Shown here: positions 33,079 to 44,600 of the stretch, piece by piece
Numbering within the stretch: the first letter of the stretch is position 1
Layout: every line of letters begins with the position of its first letter
Assembly (NCBI RefSeq): GCF_963678635.1
Contig: NC_087066.1
Span: 8,647,954 to 8,711,953, forward strand
Direction: 5' to 3'
Origin: Symsagittifera roscoffensis
Taxonomy: Eukaryota; Xenacoelomorpha; Acoela; Convolutidae
Length of the DNA: 64,000 nucleotides
The notes under the pieces: model-generated
The model's database searches: none
The model's input: the letters and a program-made list of their open reading frames with translations, nothing else
Told to the model about the DNA's origin: nothing
Made by a program: the position numbers and the translations under genes

Positions 33079-34008
33079 TCATGCAAGTTTCCATGTCGAA
33101 ATATCGTTGTATCTATAGTTTGTCATGAAGTAATTCCAGAAGTGCTTCAGTAGTCGTGGTTTGAGTCCCTGATGGTTGGAGTAGTCGATTGAATTTGGTA
33201 AGATGTTCACAAGTTTGCAGGTTCTGAGCCAAAACTCCTGTTGGTAGATAGATTTCTTTATTTTCGGCAGTTCGAAAAAAGGTTTCTCTGATAACCGGGT
33301 GGCTGTGTCGAATTCCTTTAAACAAAAATACTCTGTGGCATCAATTTTATAGTAACCATTCAACATCTTGGACATAAATAGTAGATCCAATAATTGCATA
33401 TACAAGTTCAGCGGTAAAATGTTGCATTGCATCAGATTTGTTACGTAGTCGTTCCGGCCATTTACCCATGTCATTGCTTTCTCTTGCACTTTTTCGATCA
33501 ATCTAAGCATTTTAATGCTTGCTGCCCAGCAACTTGACCCATATAACAGCACTTGTAAAATCATCGATTTAAATATATTAAGTTTCACGCGCATTGGTAG
33601 TCCCTTTGGAGTGTTTCGTTTCAGCATATAAAAGGTCTTAAGGGCTTTGGATATATTATTGCTTATATTTTCATTCCATTTCATAATCCGCGAGACTAAT
33701 AATCCAAGATCTTTCTGTACTTCAACTTCCGGTATTGCAATATTATTGAAAGTCATTTGGTTGCATTCACCTGTAAAGCTCATGCAAGAGCATTTACCAA
33801 CATGCAGCGTTTGTTTGTGAGATGAACTCCATTTGAACACTCTGTCTAGATCAGTTTGAAAAATGTTGCTCTGTTGATTGATGTTAATGAATTTGACATC
33901 ATCGGCGCATATGAGAGGTGTTGAGAATTTACATTGCGATGGTATGTCATTTATGTAGATAAGAAATAAGATGCTTGCTAATATTGACCCTTGTGGCTCG
34001 AACACCAA
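33079..34008 (-). pseudogene. LINE-type reverse transcriptase, 5'-truncated
   Basis: About 309 residues on the minus strand: PQGSILASILFLIYINDI (the GxPQGSxLxPxLF motif), ICADDVKFI (the catalytic xADD box with both Asp intact), then the CR1/Jockey-type continuation QKDLGLLVSRIMKWNENI and the thumb and tail sequence ending near 33079. The upstream palm, fingers and endonuclease are missing, as in 5'-truncated retrocopies. No frameshift is visible inside the remaining part, so it is comparatively young. It may also be one exon-like piece of an assembled element. Confidence 0.85.
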
Positions 34009-35100
34009 TTGTCAAAGGAAGTGGGCCACTGAGCACCCAGCCAATAGGCATACGGACAACTACAGTAGTATTTTGATTTTTTCCTAGAAAGCATTCGAGA
34101 GGCTTGATCCCAAGAAAAAATCTTGGACCAAAATCATCTCAATGTCTGAATGATTGTACACACTAAGTTTAATTAGCGGCAGGTATATAAATTTATCTTG
34201 CAGAAAGGGAATGTCAATGGCTTCAGAACCAACGCTCAAAAGTTTTTGAGAGACGTGCAATTATAGTTGTCGAAGTTGGCGAGCTTGTTCGTTACGCTTA
34301 GTGGGGATAAAATATATCGAATTGAAACCGTTTACTAGAGTATCTAATTTTTGACCAATAAGTTTAAACGTTTTGAGAAACTTGCCAAGACCCATGAGTG
34401 AGTGCAACAAAAATAGCACATTACGAGAGCAGTGGTCACGTCAGTACTTGATTCTATTTCGAATTGAGGCGCGGGAAGGAGTGGTTTTTTGTTCGACGAC
34501 AAACCTGTGACAATAGACGACCAATTCGCGAAATTGTTGTAAATCGGCGGGGCAGTATTGTTGAAATTCAGATAACATGTTTTGTTGTTAATGATATTCT
34601 CCTTGTTCAGTGGATTTGCGGTAAAAAAAAATTTGTAAAACCATGAACATGACAATATGTGTGCTTTCGCAACCAATTTTACTGCACTCGCGGGCCTTAG
34701 GAAAGTTGCGGAACCTGTGATCTCATTGCAAGGAAGCGAAGCACAGCTTATCTTGTGCGGCAAACTGTGCTCGCTGAGTAGCGGTCTTATCTTTAAGCAC
34801 TGTACAACAGATATTTTTCTTTGCACTGGACGTATGGAGCGTACTTCGTCCTTTTGACTTGCGTAGCAGCTAGCTGCAGCGGCATTAATTTTGGTGAATG
34901 GTTTTTGGAAACCTTTTTGAGTAATTTTTTCCGTTCTTGATTTGTTCGGAAAGAGACGCATAAGTTCCTGTGCCTCGGTTTTTTTGCAGAGACGTTCTGT
35001 TAATTTCAAGACTGTTGACTGTTTCCAACACTGCGCCAACGATCTATCGATTAAGTGGTACGACGTTACGACGAAACGGGTGAAACGGTGTTTTAACGAT
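34009..35100. other. No recognisable gene
   Basis: A 231-codon minus-strand frame (34344-35039) is open, but its composition is unremarkable and I see no motif, so I do not call it. The stretch probably holds transposon-derived DNA between the LINE fragment and the duplicated TTCGGCC-rich block. Confidence 0.4.
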
Positions 35101-35109
35101 CGCGGTGGT

Positions 35110-35660
35110 TTGCGGCCGAAAACGGGGCGAATCGAGCAATTTTTTTAAAAGATTATCCAACCACTGAGAAAACGGAGGCAGTGAATCACTCAAAAATTTT
35201 ACTCGACTTAATTGACCTACAGTCGAACGGGTGAACAAAAACGGCATTTTTTGGACAACCATGAAAAAAAATTTTGTGAGGGAAAATTTTGGCCAAGTTT
35301 TTTCATCTACAATTTTTTTAATTGAAAAAAAAAATTCGACATTTTTTGGAAGTTTTTTTGGTCTCATAATTTTTAGGTTCGAGGCTCTACTTAGCTACTA
35401 TTCTACTGGGGGTTTCTATCGGAGTTCCAGATTGTTGGTCTTTTGGGTCGACAGCCTTCTGATTTGTCGGCCTTCTTGGCCATTCGCCTTCTGAGTTGTC
35501 GGCCTTCACGGCTTTCGGCATCCTGAGGTTTCGGCCTTCTGGGTTTTCGTTTTTTCGGCTTGTCGGCCTGTTCTTGATTTTCAGAGAACTCGACTTGTTT
35601 AGGTTTTCGGCCAATTCTACTTGCTTGGGTTTTCGTCCAAATTCTTACAGTCTGTCAACT
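35110..35660. repeat. TTCGGCC-rich block, copy 1 of a long direct repeat
   Basis: About 550 bp almost identical to 36800-37340. It contains a run of phrases built on GTCGGCCTTCT and TTTCGGC (about 35440-35640), so it is itself internally repetitive. Confidence 0.8.
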
Positions 35661-35898
35661 GCAGATTTTCGGCTATGTTTTCGTCGGTTGTATAACTCCT
35701 GAGGGCAAGCTTTCGGCCAGGTGCAGTTTTCGGCCAATTGCACTTTCAGCCAATTGATTTTTTGGCTAACTGGTTGTCGGCCGCGACGGTTTTGGGACAA
35801 CTTGCATCGTGTGATTCCTGTTGACTTGTGAAAAATATTGATCATACAATCGGTTGCATTAATAGTGGGGCATCACAATCATTCAAAATACATATGAT

Positions 35899-36124
35899 GG
35901 CTCTTTTTCCTTCCTCCCCCCCCCCCCCAACTCACTCAAACATGAATTTTATGGTCTAATGAGCGGTCTTACAAGGTTAATTATGGAGACCAAATATGTT
36001 TGTCATGGCCTAATTAGTCTACTTGCCAATTTTCATGACAATCATACAAAGTAAACAGTAACTTCAAATATAAAAATTTGCAGGTGGGTGGGGGGGGGGG
36101 GGGGGGAGGGGAGGAAAAAGAGTT
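35899..36124. mobile_element. 226-bp element with C-tract/G-tract ends
   Basis: Starts GGCTCTTTTTCCTTCC plus a C run and ends in a G run plus GAGGAAAAAGAG. Flanks are CATATGAT (35891-35898) and TATATGAT (36125-36132), 7 of 8 identical, supporting an 8-bp duplication. Its interior (CCTAATTAGTCTACTTGCC) matches the 29.2-29.4 kb element. Confidence 0.8.
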
Positions 36125-36174
36125 TATATGATATATGCAAAACATATAAGATCATCGCCAAAACATACATATAC

Positions 36175-38460
36175 TTACTTCAAGAGTCCCCCATGCTGAT
36201 GACATTGATTATACGCTTGGTTTTGTTTCTCTTGAGTAACTCCGAATGCGGAGCGCATCCTATCAGAAGTTGGTTTCGGTAGAGGCTGGCTAAAAGCATC
36301 AGCAATCATCTTTCGCGTCGCAATACTTTCTACGCTTAACTGCTTTCGTTCTATCCGTTCTCGCACAAAGTGGTGCGTAACATCATTGTGTTTAATCCGG
36401 TCATGATGTCAAAGGTTCTCTGCTAAACTCTCAGTTGCTCTGTTGTCTTCGTAGAGCTTACTTGATCCTTCCTGACTAAAACCTGTCTCTGAAAGTAACT
36501 GGCGTAGCCAAATGCATTCTTGTAGTGCTGCTCCTAGAGCAATGTACTCACCTTCAGCTGTCCTCTTCGCTACTGCGTGTGTTGTTTCTTACAGCTCCAA
36601 CTAACTGGACAATCTCCTAACACTAACAAATAACCTGACATAGAATTTCTGTCACTGACGTCTCCTGTCCATTTGACATCACACTCTCTGTGGCTTCTAG
36701 TCTCAACTCTGTGTGTGTTGTTTCTTACAGCTCCAACTAACTGGACAATCTCCTAACACTAACAAATAACCTGACATAGAATTTCTGTCACTGACGTCGA
36801 AAACGGGGAGAATCGAGCAATTTTTTTTTAAAGATTATCCAACCACAGAGAAAACGGTACAGTCGAACGGGTGAACAAAAATGGCATTTTTTGGACAACC
36901 ATGAAAAAAAAATTTGTGAGGGAAAATTTTGGCCAAGTTTTTTCATCTACAATTTTTTTAATTCAAAAAAAATTTCCGACAACATTTGGAAATTTTTTAA
37001 GTCTCATAATTTTTAGGTTCGAGGCTCTACTTAGCTACTATTCTACTGGGTATTTCTATCGGAGTTCCAGATTGTTGGTCTTTTGGGTCGGCAGCCTTCT
37101 GATTTGTCGGCCTTCTTGGCCATTCGCCTTCTGAGTTGTCGGCCTTCACGGCTTTCGGCCTCCTGAGATTTCGGCCTTCTGGGTTTTCGTTCTTTCGGCT
37201 TATCGACCTGTTCTTGATTTTCAGAGAATTCGACTTGTTTAGGTTTTCGGTCAATTCGACTTGCTTTGGGTTTTCGATCAAATTCTTATAGTCTGTCAAC
37301 TGCAGATTTTCGGCTATGTTTTTGTCGAATGAAAAAGTGGTGCGTAACATCAATGTGTTTAATCCGGTCATGATGTCAAAGGTTCTCTGCTAAACTCTCA
37401 GTTGCTCTGTTGTCTTCGTAGAGCTTACTTGATCCTTCCTGACTAAAACCTGTCTCTGAAAGTAACTGGCGTAGCCAAATGCATTCTTGTAGTGCTGCTC
37501 CTAGAGCAATGTACTCACCTTCAGCTGTCCTCTTCGCTACTGCGTGTGTTGTTTCTTACAGCTCCAACTAACTGGACAATCTCCTAACACTAACAAATAA
37601 CCTGACATAGAATTTCTGTCACTGACGTCTCCTGTCCATTTGACATCACACTCTCTGTGGCTTCTAGTCTCAACTCAAAATTTAATGTGCCTTTGATGTA
37701 TCTGAGCACTCATTTCAGAGCATTCCCATGTGGGACTCGCGGGTTTGACATGAACTGACTCAAAGTACAAACTGCGCCGGAAAGATCAGGTCTGATGGCT
37801 GTACTGGCGTACATCAAACATCCGATCGCAGCTCATAATCATGATGGATTGGAATACAAATCTCTTTCATCTGATAGAATTGTTACGTTCGCATCCGTTG
37901 GGGTACTCACAGCGTTGCATTCGCTGAGCTCAAAAGAATGAGAACTTCTTCTAGATACTTCTTCTGGGAAACACTGATGCTTCGGTTGCATCTGTCACGC
38001 TTGAAACTCATACCTTGAGTGTATGCAAATCTAATTTCCCATTCCAGCAACGCTCTGCTTGCTTCAAGTCGTACAAATTCTTGTTAACCTTGCATCCTGT
38101 TAACGCAATATGAGACACCTGAAAACGGGCCTTGTTGGCTTAATGGTGTTCTCCCGAACGATTCTAATTTGTATTTATAAATTTTTATAAATAACATTGT
38201 AACTAGATATCGTTTGGAAACAATTTATTATTATTATTATTATTATTTAGAAATATTCGGAAAACATAGCCCGGTGGTTGGCGCATGTAAATATCTTGTC
38301 CAAGATCTCCGTTCAGAAACACTGTTTTGACGTCCATTGTATGAACTTCCAATTTGAGGGTTGCTGATATTGCTAAAACGCTGCGAATCTTTGTGAAACG
38401 TGCTTCTGGTGAAAACACCTCATCGAAATCTTTACCAAGCTCCTGTGAAAACACTTGCGC
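36175..38460 (-). pseudogene. Ty1/copia retrotransposon RT-RNase H, rearranged
   Basis: The minus strand reads, in order: DEVFSPEARFTKIRSVLAIS and MDVKTVFLNGDL with YMRQPPGYV (start of the copia RT domain, about 38450-38270); IGCLMYASTAIRPDLSGAV and VLRYIKGTLNF (about 37830-37690) separated by a stop; and the RNase H segment SMSGYLLVLGDCPVSW, RTAEGEYIALGAALQECIWL and LYEDNRAT, ending with the C-terminal SVESIATRKMIADAFSQPLP near 36250. The RNase H part occurs twice (36370-36715 and 37334-37680) because the TTCGGCC-rich block sits between two copies. The catalytic YxDD region was not located. Dead copy. Confidence 0.8.
36800..37340. repeat. TTCGGCC-rich block, copy 2, inside copia remnant
   Basis: Second copy of the 35110-35660 block with small differences. 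It is bordered on both sides by copies of the same copia RNase H segment, as expected from insertion with duplication or unequal exchange. A further 85-bp piece (36576-36660) is repeated at about 36715-36800. Confidence 0.75.
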
Positions 38461-38469
38461 AACCAGTCC

Positions 38470-41140
38470 GGATTTTTTTCGTTCAATTGTGTTATCAGCC
38501 TTTCGCTTTGACTTTGAACACCCACTTGCAGCCTACTATTTTGGATTTAGACGGTGCTTCAACTAAATCACATGTCTTGTTTTCTTATATCTTCAGAAAA
38601 AACTCAACAACAATGGGGCTCGATCCGATATAGGATCAGTAATTGAGCAATCTCCCCCCAATTTCATGTAGATGGGGGGAGCAGATAGCTCAATAGGTAC
38701 TTGAGGAAAGTTTATACCCACTTAAAAGCAGTTTGAAGGTTATGAAATCATAAGCCAGATTCTCCAACGGAAGTGAAACACCAAAATCCAGGCTAAACGT
38801 ATCTTGTTAAGCTGATAAGTATAAAAAGAAACTGGCTCACAATTTCTGATTTGTTCAATTATAAAGTTTTCCTTGCAATATGACATAACGCTTTAATTGA
38901 TTTTTGAAAATCAAAATCAAATGTGTGGGGGTGGTATGGTTGAAAAAATAACTTGCTTATTTTCTTGTAAAAGGGGGTTATAACATAGAAATAGCAGATT
39001 CTGTCGCTCATTTCATGCGCATAAATCATTGTTCTTTTTATTTTGCCTTGGGGCTATAATGGGATGAGAAATAGAAAACCCAATGCCTAAATTTCAATAT
39101 TTTAGTTTCGAGAGTTGTGGGGCGTCGAACACTCAATGACGTCAATGATGTGCGGCGACTTTGGATGATGCCTGCATATGGACGATATTTCAGTATTACA
39201 ATAGTTCAACTCTTAAGCTTACCCACCCCACTTTCATTTGATTTTCTATTTTACAAGATTTCTATTCCATTTGCTAGAAATCAGCAAAATTTTGAAAAAC
39301 TTTTTGCTGAATTTAGTCTCTTCATTGTTTTCTGAAATTTCTGCTCGTCTAGCAGATGCTTTACAAATATTTTTTACTTTGGCAAAATGAACATAATAAA
39401 ACTGCTCGAATGCATGTGTAACTAATTATTAAGTACATCAAGAAAAAACTTTCAAAATCTGTCAAATAGAGTTAAAGCTTACAATTTTTTCAATGAGTAC
39501 CCATAATTTGATTAACCAAAACTTAGTACAAAATTGCAAAATGCAGAACTTATGAACTTAAGGGAATGCAAATTTCTCAAAAATTTTGCAAGATTCTTGC
39601 TAGATTCTTGCAATATTTGCATTCTCCAAATGACCACTGAAAATAGAAAATTCTCAGCTCATAGAGATAACCATTGACTCAGTTTTTTGGACTAGGCGAA
39701 CAAAACTTTCTGAGCAAAGAAAATATCTGAATTCAGGAAAATCTTGCAATAAATATTTGGATAACTATTTTGAAGAAAAAAGAATTTTTTAAAATAAACG
39801 AATTTGCTCTTCGTAAAGCCTAAAATGTTAGGGAAATGAGTTTTTTAAATTTTTTTTGCAATTCAAGAAAAAGTGGTTTAATCTATTTGCATTGACTAAT
39901 TAAAATTGTCGATATTCAATTCTAAAAAACAGGATAAGGATGCAAGTGAGATATCACATCAAAGCCATTTCAACCCTCTTTCCATTGACATTGAAAAGTT
40001 TTTTCAACTGTTGAGAAAAACTTTTTTTTTCTCTTTTTTAGTTTAAATTGGAGCTAAGAGTGGCCATCATAAAGGCTCTTAAAGATGTTGTAAGAGTACA
40101 CAGAATTTCCTCCGTAACAAACTAGATTTTGAAGTTGTTACAGCGTTTCCTTGAAAAAAATTTTATGCTTATATCTATACTCTATTGTCTCATCTGATCA
40201 ACTTAAAAACTTTTACTCGCACTGAGATAAAGTTGTGCAAAATAAAAACATGCAAAATATGAAATAATTTAACAACGGTTAGCTTAATAACGTACAAAAT
40301 TGAAATAAAGATCGCCAAAAACGCAACAAGAAATTTTTCAAAATGAACATCGATTTTTGCTATGAACATGAGTGTTGCTATGAAATTTTTAATAATATAA
40401 ACATTAAAAGTTGTAAGGTTTTTTGCGATCTAGAGGGGATATTATTTTTCTATTGACACGACCCAAAATTAAGTTTTTAAACCAAGAAAAAAACATGCCA
40501 AAATTTTTTGGATTGAATAAAGTTTTTAAGCGACAAAAAGCAATAAAGGAAAGTATACGAAGTCAATTTCAATAAATTTTCAAACCGGAGGAGTAAATCA
40601 AAGCAATAAAAGGAACTACAAAGAAGGTTGCGCAAACGAAAAAAGCAATTTTAAGATGGGGCAACTAAGCCGACAAAATATAAGCAGACAAATAGTAGTC
40701 CTACAACTTTTTAAGGTGGAATTTCTCCTGTTTGGAGAATAAACTGGTCCTTGTCAGATTCATACTCAGGATCTCTGCCGTCCCAGGCGTATTCGCTATC
40801 TCCAGAATAAGTGTGCATGAGACGTTATGAAAAATGAATTCATTATGATGCATTCTGATATCCACGTGATTCAAGTGATCGATCTTCTGTAGTTGTTAAT
40901 CGAAAAAAGTTTATATTCCGGTTTTTTATAACGCTTGTTAATCGGAAGCGTTAGTATAGTCGCGGTATATACATTTTAGATGGCGCAAAATTGTAGAGCT
41001 TCTTTGGGTAGCGCAAACACAAGCAATAAGCTTTTTTGGTCATACAGGTTTGCAAGCAAACTAGATTGTTTTTGTTGCACGAAGTTGCAGCATATCTATT
41101 ATGTGTGACGCATAGTCGCACTGGGTTGTTTTGTGCCGCA
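38470..41140. other. AT-rich stretch, no gene seen
   Basis: Only short random ORFs. A phrase near 39930-40040 (GATATCACATCAAAGCC with a following TTTCA) recurs in diverged form near 42530-42620. This suggests old dispersed repeats. Confidence 0.5.
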
Positions 41141-41149
41141 ACGTTTTTG

Positions 41150-41413
41150 GGCTCTTTTCTAGTTTCCCCCTTTCAAATTCACAATTGAAAAGCTTTTTTA
41201 ACCTTGCAATGAAATTTAACGTGGTGAACAAATTTACAACTGTGAACAAATTTGCAATGAAATGCAATGAAATTTAACGTGGTGAACAAATCGACAACTG
41301 TGAACAAATTTGTTCTTCATACATTACAGCGTAACATCACGCATTTAGCCGTAATAACACGTAAAACAAACATAAAACTCGGTATTTTGAAAAGGGGGGA
41401 CTGGAAAAAAGCC
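41150..41413. mobile_element. 264-bp copy of the C/G-tract element family
   Basis: Begins GGCTCTTTTCTAG and ends GGGGGACTGGAAAAAAGCC. Flanks CGTTTTTG (41142-41149) and CATTTTTG (41414-41421) agree at 7 of 8 positions. The interior matches 29825-30042 (GTAACATCACGCATTTAGCC) and carries an extra internal duplication of about 50 bp around GAAATTTAACGTGGTGAAC. Confidence 0.8.
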
Positions 41414-41651
41414 CATTTTTGGATTGCTACAATTCTAATTCATATCACAACGGTCGCGACATTTGAGTCGAAATGACGCGACATATTTTGCGGGTCTCTT
41501 GTTTTCCGGTTTTCCGGTTTCTCCTGAATTCCCGAAAAGAAACCATTCCGGCTACAAGTTGAAGTTTCCAAAAAATGAAGTATCCAAACCTTTAAACAGA
41601 TTTTTGTTACACCTCTTTGGGTGAATCTAGTAATATAATGAATGCTTGCAG

Positions 41652-44600
41652 GATATGACGTCAGAAACCAAGCACCTCAAGGACCATACTACTATCCCGC
41701 AGCAAATGCACAACCTGGTCAAGGACAAGGTCTCAATCATGGCGCTGGCCCAGCAAACACTCATCAAACTAACCGTAATTCATTCATAGTGCCAAAATTA
41801 TTATCCTAAAAAATAGCCATTTTACTGAATAGGCTTTTATGGATTCTTTTGCTCTCGTTTCCAATAAGTTAAGATGTTACAAATTACTTCAAAATATTTG
41901 GCGACAGGAGGCTCGATGCTAAATCTAACGATGAGAACATCAATTGTATTTTTTAAGATGTTAAGAAATCATAGTTTGCTAGAAAGAATTCTTGTCTTGC
42001 ACGTTGTTGAGGATGTTACTGGGTTGAAGCTCAAAACAGTTTGCAAGCTTGATGAGCTTTAAAACCAAATCGGGTAATTTTTTTACACCAGGCTCACTCA
42101 AAGATAGTAATCAACATTTAAGGTGAACTAAGTATAATTAGGAGCAAAAAGTTCGGACAGGTAAAATTACTAAAAACGAGCGATTTACCTATTTTGGAAA
42201 AATTTTGCAAGCTAAAGCATTTCAGACTAAATTTGCTTCTCAAGATTGCCTGAAACACCAAAAATGCATGCAAAATTCTGGCAAAACGCGGAGAGTAATC
42301 AGTTTATTCAACTGTCACAGTCTGAATATTTTGCAAATCTCTATATAAGTGTTCGAGTTGGTTCCTACTACTCCAACCCCCATCACTTTACCCTATCTAT
42401 TAATGTTGTTTTTCAAATTGTTGTTCCGACCCCTGAAAATGGGGAGGAACTTTGTATTCGGTTGTGTTTAAGTTTTTTTGCTTTTGTTTTCCACGCAAAT
42501 TTTGGTACCACAAATATTGATCGGACAAGGTTGAGGGATATATCATATTAAAGCCCTTTCAGTCGTGATTCGAATGACATCAAAAAATTTCAAAAAAATT
42601 ATCAGGTGTCGAGAAAAACCGGTTTGAAATTTTTGATTTTTCGTCTAATTTCGAGCGAGTGAGCAGGCTTACGTTAGCTTATTTCAGATTAATTAAAGCC
42701 TTGAAAATTTAGTGTTACTCAAATGAAGTTGGTTTTTGGAGTTATTAGCTTCATCTTAGGAATCAAAAAATTTGGGGGAAAAATTTTGAAAAAATTATTT
42801 GGAAAAATTTTAAACTTTTTCATGTTATTTGTCTTCAAAAATTGTTTTCCAATTTGCATATTTTACAATGACTGACGAAAACCCGTACCTTACAAAAACT
42901 TGGAAACCAGATCTGAGCATCGTAAAATCTTGCCTATTTCAGATCTTGTCCAGACATGGTGCATGTTTCGTTTGGACATGGACATGTCTGAATCAGGACT
43001 GAGGCAGGTACGGATTCTATCACAAAAGCAGATCTGCTCAAGGTCTGATTCAGACCTGGGGCACACATGGGTCAGAACTGGTGCAGATCTGTTCAGATCT
43101 GACCCATATATTTTCCAGGTCTGAATCAGACCTTGAGCAGATCTGCTTTTGTGATAGAATCCGTACCTGCCTCAGTCCTGATTCAGACATGTCCATGTCC
43201 AAACGAAACATGCACCATGTCTGGACAAGATCTGATAAAGGCAAGATTTTGAGATGCTCAGATCTGGTTTCCAAGTTTTTGTTGGATAGATTTCCACTCA
43301 CTAAAATTTCAAAAAGACTCCGGGGCAGATCGATTCAAGGGTCTATTCAAATTTTTTACATCAGTCAATGACAACACTTTCGAGAACATTATTTTTTTCC
43401 ATTTTACATTTTTCAATTTAAAAATACGTAGAAATATTTGTTTTCTAAATCATGTTAACCCTGCATATTGCAAATTATTGTTCAAAATCAAGCTTAAAAA
43501 AATGAATTAGTTATCAGAATTTTGCATCATGACTTCTTTTGTTCTACAGAATACTTTTTATATCGCCAAACATCCAAAAAACCTCAGTGAATTGTTCATC
43601 GATCAGAGCTTAACAAAGGTCACATGGCGTGTTTTCAATCGATCAGCCCCAAAAATTACTGCAATATTGAAATATGTTGCAATTATTAACAGGTCGGACC
43701 AAAAAGCACTCCTTACCTTAATGAAGTTCATGTCAATTGCTTGACAAACTAAGCAAATTTTTGGTTCGTCATTTTTCGGAGTATCTAAAAATTGAACTGA
43801 CCTTGAAAATATATCAATCTATGCAAAATTTTAACAAACTGAACTACTTCTCCGTATTTCTGCTGAATTTAATTTCATTAATGCTAAAGAACAAAACCAA
43901 AACTACCATTGTGAGAATGACATTCAATACATCGATAGAATGACTATATAACTATTTTCAACGAAAAAACAAGACACGTGACAAAAGTTGAGAATTCATT
44001 CGAAAATTTCAAAAAAAAAAAATTTCAGATCTGATCATGTCTGATGCAGTTCAGGACAGATATGCAATCTCACAACAAATGGATTCACCCTGGGAATATC
44101 TGTATTTTTTTTCTGTAACATTACAATTTTTGTATCTTCCAGGTCTGAACATGTCTGATACAGTTCAGGACAGATATGCAATCTCACAAGAAATGGATTA
44201 ACCCTGGGCATATCTGTATTTTTATTTTGTTTCTGTACGGGAATGATTAAGATGTATTTTTTTGCTCAGATTCCTTTATTACGAACAAAACGACACTACA
44301 TGAAAAATTAATTTTGTTGTAGTTTTGTAAGACTGGTCGGAACATTTTGTGCTACTTGCCCAGTAACCGGCTATCCTGGTTTACTTTTAAAAAACGCTGC
44401 CTGATGGCTATTTATTTTTAGGGCAACTTGTCTTTTTAATTTTTAGGTGGCCTTCAGTCATACTTTCTATTATAAGTTGCACTAAGTTCGAGCAGACAGA
44501 AATTTAAACCTCGGCGGCGGGGGGGGGGGGGGGTGAGGGCTTTGAATTTCCATTTCCCTTAGTTAGGTATTTTCGGGCAATGAAATAGGGAACATAAACC

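Noticed and set aside
34344-35039. 231-codon minus-strand ORF
   Set aside because: No motif, no splice context, and it lies between transposon fragments; open length alone is not enough.
41655-41770. Alternative start ATG at 41654 in another frame of the first Gln-rich exon
   Set aside because: That frame does not continue into the next exon, whereas the YDVRNQAPQGPYYY frame joins it in phase and matches its composition.
42900-43301. Similar ORFs on both strands
   Set aside because: A consequence of the palindrome; each strand carries the same sequence.
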